From Galbula dea (Eukaryota > Chordata > Aves > Piciformes > Galbulidae), in NCBI GenBank assembly GCA_013399015.1, contig VWZX01010541.1:1240001-1304000 (forward strand): a stretch of 64,000 nt of DNA, read 5' to 3'. Both the position numbers and the translations under genes were made by a program. Of the stretch, positions 57,874 to 64,000 are shown piece after piece. Every line of letters starts with the position of its first letter. The stretch's first letter is position 1. The notes beneath the pieces are model-generated. The model ran no database searches. It was not told the origin of the DNA and worked only from the letters and a program-made list of their open reading frames with translations.

Positions 57874-58406
57874 TGTTGTCGGTTAGGGCTGCGGCGGCAG
57901 CTAACCCAGGAAGACGAACACTCTCCCTCTCTCCCCCCCCCTTTCCCCCACGGCGGGAAAGGGGCAGAGGGTGAGAGAAAAGCGGCAAAGAAGGGAAAAA
58001 AAACCCCCAAACTTGCGGATTGGAAATTAAAACTAAAACTACTTTAATAACAATAATAACAAAGTTAGATGAAATATATGTATGTATATAAAGGTATACA
58101 AAACCCAGACTGCGTCACTACCGAGGCTCCAGCAAGCTCCGGCAGGCAGGAAAAGGAGAAGAAACCGCCACGTCCTGGGCACGTATCCTCCCCCGTCCCT
58201 CACCAGCCAGCACACCCACACACCGGCGCTGCCTCCCCTCCCCTCGGCGCAGGGTCCTTAGGTGTTCTCTTCAGTGCCTGACGCAGGGCGATCCAGTAAA
58301 GGGACCGGCCCCTCGGCTACATCAAACACGGTGTAAATAGGACGGAATACTCAAAAAAATAAAATCATTGAACAGAAATAGTTCTGTTCTAACTCAAACT
58401 AAGACA
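57874..58406 (-). mobile_element. Intact solo ERV LTR, 533 bp, - orientation
   Basis: Read on the - strand it begins TGTCTTAGTTTGAGTTAGAA, continues with 'caatgattttatttttttg' and 'ccgtcctatttacaccg', has a TATATA-rich stretch and ATTAAA, and ends 'gccctaaccgacaaca'. It therefore has TG...CA ends. The flanks GCGTT (57869-57873) and GCGTC (58407-58411) look like a 5-bp target duplication with one change. It is a bird ERV LTR of a family different from that at 46-47 kb. No internal viral sequence is present, so this is a solo LTR left by recombination. It is GC-rich enough to mimic a small CpG island. Confidence 0.82.
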
Positions 58407-61400
58407 GCGTCACATGTAAAATATCTTAATTTTAACTCTTCAGCAATAGGAGCTGTGACTCATGTAGCCCATTTTTTCCCCCCGTGAAATCATGAACCTG
58501 CAGAGAGTGCAGGTTAAAGACCAGCTGATGAATTACAAGTTTCAGACTGTGGAAGGCAAAAGAGAGTCTATATATAGAGAACTTCTGAGATGTTTCTTCC
58601 TCTGTAACAGTATGCTTTTCCATCTCTTTTCTGTAGTAGTTTAAATACTAATGAAAATAAATCTGTGTGCATCTTTCAAATGCTCCTTCTGATGACGAGT
58701 GTGAATTGAGTGTTTGTACCTGTCTGAAAGTCTGCAGTGGTCCTGCCAACACTACCTGGTTTTGTCTTGGTAGAATCTTCCTCAGAGAAGTAGAAATTCT
58801 GAAAAAAAATGTTTTAAATACTTTCATTCTACTTTTTCTCCTTCAAGACAATTTCATACTAGGGGAGTCTGAGGGGGTGGGGTCGTAGCAAATCATACTG
58901 GTTTCTGAGTTTCTCTGAAGTCCAGAGATGCAGAAGAAGGATGATCTCTACTTCGAAAGCTGAGTATTTTTAGTGAGCAAGGATTCTATCAATAAAAGAA
59001 TGTCAATAGCACTCACAAGCTGAGCTTGTATCTGCAGGAAAACACATTTCTTCTCAGCCACTGGATACTCAAGAAATGAAAAAAAAATACTGCTGTGAAA
59101 AAAAAAACCCAAACCCTCTTTCTTCAGCTCTTCTGTGGTCAGTCACATGAGGAGAACCTTATTGGGATGTGTTCACACAGCAGTGACTACATCTGTCATT
59201 GATGGTTGCTGTGATGTTTTCCTTGTTTTGTGTGTAAGTGTGGTGTCAGGAGAGTATGAGCTCTGACTTCAAGAATTTCCAGCTCTTGAAGAGAGCTGCA
59301 TGGCCCAGCGCAGTGTGTGCAGGAGAATGGGATGTCTCTGGACAGGCATCTGACTCTGAGATTTCCTCCAGCTTGCTAGCTTGCAGAGTTCCAGTATGCA
59401 CTGCAAATCCTTGGGGGAGGGATTTGTCTCGTGAAAAAAATGAAGCATGTTGCTAACTACTATAAAATAACGAATACAAAGGAGAAAGCAGAGAGACTCT
59501 CTGCTAAAAACAGAAGTACATGTAAGTTTACCTTGTGTATGCTGTTGGGTCTACTAGACAGGATCATTATCTAACAAGCAAACAAGCACTATGTTTCTCA
59601 AAATGTCAGTACCTGATTCAATGAAGACAGGAGCAAGTGCTTGGAGCAGTAGAACTGACCATCTCTGTTCCTCAGAAGCTGCAGGTTTGACCCTATTGTA
59701 TGGAGTGGTACTTCTCCTACTGCAGGAAAGGCAAGAACTGCTGCTTCGTGCTAGTAGCATTGGTGCATTGCTAGATCCTGTTCATGTTCTTGGATGTTGT
59801 GCAGAAGGGACCTTTCTTTACTGGACCAGTTGCAGGAATGACCTAGAACATGCAGATTATTGAAATAAGGTGTCCAGTTTAACACTCAAATCCCTTGTGT
59901 CTCAGGATAATTAAGACTTGGAGCGCTGTTTAAATTTTGTTGTATTAATACAGCACATTTAATAATAGTCTAGTGCTTGGCAGGACATAATTATTTGCTC
60001 TCTAAAGGGCAATTTGTAATGAGCAATGTTGTCCTTACAACTCTGATGATGTGAAACCATTTCTAAATCTTCAGTTTAAATGACACACCCAAGGTCAGAC
60101 ACTGTCTCTGTGGATTCTTACTCTCATATAGTTTGATCGGAATTGTCTTTAATATCCACGCAGAGAGCACTCATGTCCACGACTGCTTCTTAATGCCAGA
60201 TAAACACTTCTGATACTCTCTTTATTAGGAAGTACAAGGGGTCAGCCTTAGCAGAAGGGTCTTAGCAAGTGAATTTGCAATAGTTAAAATAAAAAGGTAT
60301 TAATCTAAATACAACGGTTCTTAAATTAGTATAATCATGCAACTATGCAAAATGTCATCCTTTTGACAACTATTCAGTAGAAATCCTAACCGGAGTGCTA
60401 AGATGAACTGCTGAACCTCACTCAGAGATAAGATAACAGTAGGACTTTTAACCACTTGAAAAACAAAAAATAAAAGTGGATTAAAATTGCATCTGATGGA
60501 AAGGTGTTGTGGGACAAGTGTCTTCCTCTGCTGTTTCCATGGGAGAGGATGTTTTATAGTTTGATTAGACTTGGATATTAATAAATATTTAGTTTCGTTT
60601 CCAGTTTGGGGCTGTCTTCCATGAAATCTCTCAAGATCAGCAGTGGGTTTTAATATCTCCCTGATGATTCTGAAGTCCCCTGTAAGTCAAAACACGCAAA
60701 CAACTCACAGCTTCTTCCGGTTTCAGCTGAATCTCCCTGCCTGAGCCTTGGATAACCAAGAAGCAAATTTTTCTGAGTGTCACCTACACATTGAAATTTA
60801 TCCATGTTACGGTTACACAAATTCTTTATATTCTCTGTGACTTCCTCTCTTTGCATTTTAATAGTTAAAGACAAGGTTTCATGTCCTTCAAGTTGCATTT
60901 AGAGACATGACATTAATAAGCTGTTTAAGTGGCTGATTTCAAAGTGGTTTGCATGACACTGATGGTGTAATTCAAAACTACAATTCTGAATTTTTTCCTG
61001 TTTTTTGTAGCATGCATTTCCAAAACCTACTTGTATCATATAAAAGGAAAGAAAAAGTACTTTCCTATGACTTTTTTTTTTTGACTGAAGGTTTAATTTA
61101 CCAATTGTATCAACCTCAGTTCTCTATCGCACAGTATTGTAAAGAGGTGGATTCATCAACATATGTGTAACGTGGGTTTCCTTGTACTTCCCTGTGATGT
61201 GTCTGGTGGCTGTGGTCAGAGACAGCATTTTTGCCTGGATGAAATGAGTCTAATCCAATACAAGAAGACCCAGGTCTGGCTTTGGCCAACTCATTCCACC
61301 TCCAAGGGCTTAGTTCCCCCATCTACAAGATTATCTACTGGCCTCCTTTTAAAGTGTTATCAGATTTATAGAGTGAACTGCTGATAAAGAACACTTGATA

Positions 61401-64000
61401 ATAAAGTTCTGCATCACTGGAGCTTGAACTAAGGTGAAGGTGTTTGACTTGTGCTCATTTGTTCTTCCTGAAATATCTCTCTGCTTTGTATTTATTTTTA
61501 GAAGACAGCATGGATCCTGAGGTTCAAGGAAACGCTTCCTGCACTTGAGAACCGCTGTCTCACTTTGTTGACCCTTCATGGCATCAAGCTGTCCGACACA
61601 GGACAGTTCCTGGCATGACTCAGCCTGGAATCACAGCTCCCAGGAGCTGCTCAGAGGAACAGAAGTAGAAGGTAAGCAGGTTTTCCCACTTCTGATCCCA
61701 TTTCTGACTGACACTAAAATACCCCAATGTGTCTTATTTTCCATATCTCATAAATTGAAGACTAGTGCTCTTAATGTAACTAATTCACAAACCAGGTTGG
61801 GGGCATCAGAAAATGGCCTATGCATATTTCCAGGTTATTTTGTCTGTGAGAAATACTACAAGAACCATCAATGTAAGAAATAGCATTTGATAGAAAAATG
61901 CTGTTAAGTGCCTGATGATGTGGAGACAGTTTGGCCACCTCAGACAGGGGATCTATGGCAAGAGGCTTCATCAGTCCCCAACAGTCTGAGGCAGAGATCT
62001 GGGAGAAGCCTGCAGGACCCTGAGCTACAGCTAAAGCCAGTTTGCAGCCAGCAATATTTCATGAAGTTTGAGAAGTTCTTGCCCCTCAGAAAACCAGGTT
62101 GAAGAGTGCAGAGCCTGCACAACTGGTGTGCAGCTGAGAGGTACTCATTTGGTGGGCATCAGCTGGGCTCTTCCAAGGAAGAGAGCTGAAAGTATTGGGA
62201 GTGAGGTGATAGGAAAGGATGATGAATTTGGGATTGGATGCAGCACAGAGGATGTATGAGAGGGAGCTGTGACATTCAGTGATATGCTAGGTTGTACTGT
62301 ACATTTTGTACTGTTCACAGGAAACTAGGCTGACAGGCTTCCCACAGAACTTGTTCTTGATGTGTTCCACCAGAGAGGCACTGTGGTGTGTTCTGCTGCT
62401 CATGTATTCAGTAAAAATAACCTCTGTGGGCCAATTAGTGTCAACAAATTACAACGGTATCAGGGCCAGTCTCCAGTACACTGAACCCTTCCCAGAACCC
62501 GCAGTAAATCCAGGCCTCTTGTCCTTGAGTCTAAAAAGCAGCCTATTCATGCTAAAACTGGCTATGATAAGGCAACTTCCTTGGAGACAGCCTAAATTAA
62601 AAATCAAAAAACAACAAAAACCAACCAACAACACAGGCTTAGGAAAACAGTGTCCAGGAACTGTACCACATCCAGCCCACTTCTGAAGTCTTACAAATAT
62701 GTGTCTGGCTGTTGAACTACAGCAGATGGAAAGTCTCTTCAGCCCTAAAGTATATGAGGCTGTGGTCCAGAAAACAAAGTGAGGCATTTTAAGACACCAG
62801 TATTGCAATGTGTGTAACAACAGGCCAGTAATACAGAGAATGTTAATTCAGATAGGTACAGTGACAACAGCATGCTACAGTAATGCTCCAGACATCTCAT
62901 TTCCCCAATTTTTTTCAATAATATGGAGAAGTTAAAACAATTTTTCTCCCCTTGCCTCCCTTTACTATTGTGCTTTCTGGCTTCCTGCAGAGTGAATCGT
63001 TAACATGCAAGTTAATAATAAAAAAGCTATAGCTGTCATTAACAGGAAGAAAAAAAGTCATAATCATATACAAGGAAGACGAAACAATATGCCTGCCAGA
63101 CCAAACAGTTACCTGTATACTGTAGTCCTAGCTCAAGAACATCTGGGAGAAAAAAAAAATCTGTCTTAATATCACACATACATGCTGTAGAACTTGCAAG
63201 TGACAGCCCTGGAAGAAAAAACAGGCAAAAAGCAGCATGTTCCCCAAGCTATGCAACACTTGCTCACATATATTCTAGGAGACAGTGAAATTTTCACCAG
63301 CTTTCAACTGCAGACACACCATCCTTTGTTCTTTAACCTCTCACAAGGAAGTCACACAATCTTAGGGGTCTGCTGAGCAAATGTATTATTTTTTTTCTAG
63401 TCTAGACAGTTTTATTTTGCTATTAACTTGATATTAAGCAGAACATCAGATAAAAACAGCTCAGTTGTTAGTGTGATGCACTTCAGCCTTTCCCTGTTAG
63501 GGAAGAATCTCTCACAAATTCTTAGGTTTGAGATACTTGCTGGCACCCAGACATAAGTATATCTAGTGTTACCCTCTTGGCTGTGTGATGCTTTAGACAT
63601 TTATTTGGAAGGTGGACAGGCAGAAGGAATTTAAATCTTAGCTTCAGCCTTCTTCCTCTCATTTTAAGGGAAGCAAACGCCCATTTACAAGGTGCCTAAG
63701 AGCTGGCCCTGAACATCCTCCTCCTTGCCAGCAGTGCTTGGGAAGGGCACAAGCAGCAAAAGCACCTGGGCCCTGCTGCCCCAGTGCAACTCTCCCTTGA
63801 GAAGGGAGAGTGGCTCATGTTCACTGACACCCTTGCTGCTCTGCTCCTCTGATGCCCCCACCACAGTGCTGACATCTATCTAATGATCGTTATCTCGCTG
63901 AGGACTGCTATTCACACAGCCTTTAACATAAATGGAGAGTACACACTTAGAACTTCCTCCCCTTCACCATCTGCAATGAAGAAACCATCTCCCCGCAGGA
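58407..64000. other. Intergenic DNA with one exon-like segment, no gene recognised
   Basis: 5.6 kb of AT-rich DNA. There is an exon-like segment with good + strand splice sites at 61502-61671 and a short perfect hairpin at 63789-63811. No exon of SDHAF4 or FAM135A, the genes expected beyond SMAP1, was found on either strand. Confidence 0.55.

Noticed and set aside
1..64000. CRISPR arrays, prokaryotic operons, plasmid or phage features
   Set aside because: None seen; the spliced genes, CpG islands and CR1 elements show vertebrate nuclear DNA.
1..64000. tRNA, rRNA or known microRNA genes
   Set aside because: No cloverleaf with A and B boxes, rRNA core or familiar microRNA (for example the miR-30 family of 6q13) was recognised by eye; a covariance-model scan was not possible.

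Overview
The window is a stretch of vertebrate, almost certainly bird, nuclear DNA. It has intron-rich genes with GT-AG junctions, two CpG-island promoters, several 3'-terminal CR1 LINE fragments ending in the 'attctatga'-type 8-mer, and ERV LTRs of types common in bird genomes. No bacterial, plasmid or CRISPR features are present. Both recognised genes are much more compact than their human counterparts (about 15 kb and 33.5 kb from start to stop codon), as expected for a bird. The species cannot be named from the sequence.

Layout. Positions 1-980 are upstream flank. A GC-rich promoter and 5' leader (about 980-1670) leads into B3GAT2 on the + strand, in four coding exons (1671-2231, 11808-11952, 16452-16600, 16680-16766; 313 aa). 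It encodes a Golgi beta-1,3-glucuronyltransferase. Only 1,345 bp separate its stop codon from the stop codon of the convergent gene SMAP1 on the - strand. SMAP1 has eleven coding exons running from 51605 down to 18112 (470 aa) and encodes an Arf GTPase-activating protein of clathrin-dependent traffic. All exon junctions of both genes were placed by hand, are in frame, and give proteins closely matching the known families. SMAP1 starts in a second CpG island (about 50,980-52,300). The convergent B3GAT2/SMAP1 pair is also found on human chromosome 6q13, so this is conserved synteny.

The right end (52,690-64,000) has no gene I can recognise. It contains a CR1 fragment next to the SMAP1 island, one well-preserved solo LTR (57,874-58,406), and one exon-like segment with good splice sites (61,502-61,671). 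In other vertebrates the next gene is expected to be SDHAF4, but no exon of it was seen.

The introns hold most of the DNA. They contain CR1 fragments (21.8, 26.8, 29.5, 36.6 and 45.5 kb), two ERV LTRs in opposite orientation in SMAP1 intron 1, several short tandem repeats, and an exact 24-bp direct repeat with copies 1,000 bp apart. The two proteins do not share a pathway beyond the endomembrane system: B3GAT2 builds the HNK-1 glycan in the Golgi, and SMAP1 regulates Arf6 and clathrin at the plasma membrane. I found no convincing unknown multi-gene system. The most interesting points are the crossed poly(A) signals of the convergent genes, a 79-bp last intron in B3GAT2, a chain of upstream ORFs in its leader, and LTRs with possible regulatory effect.
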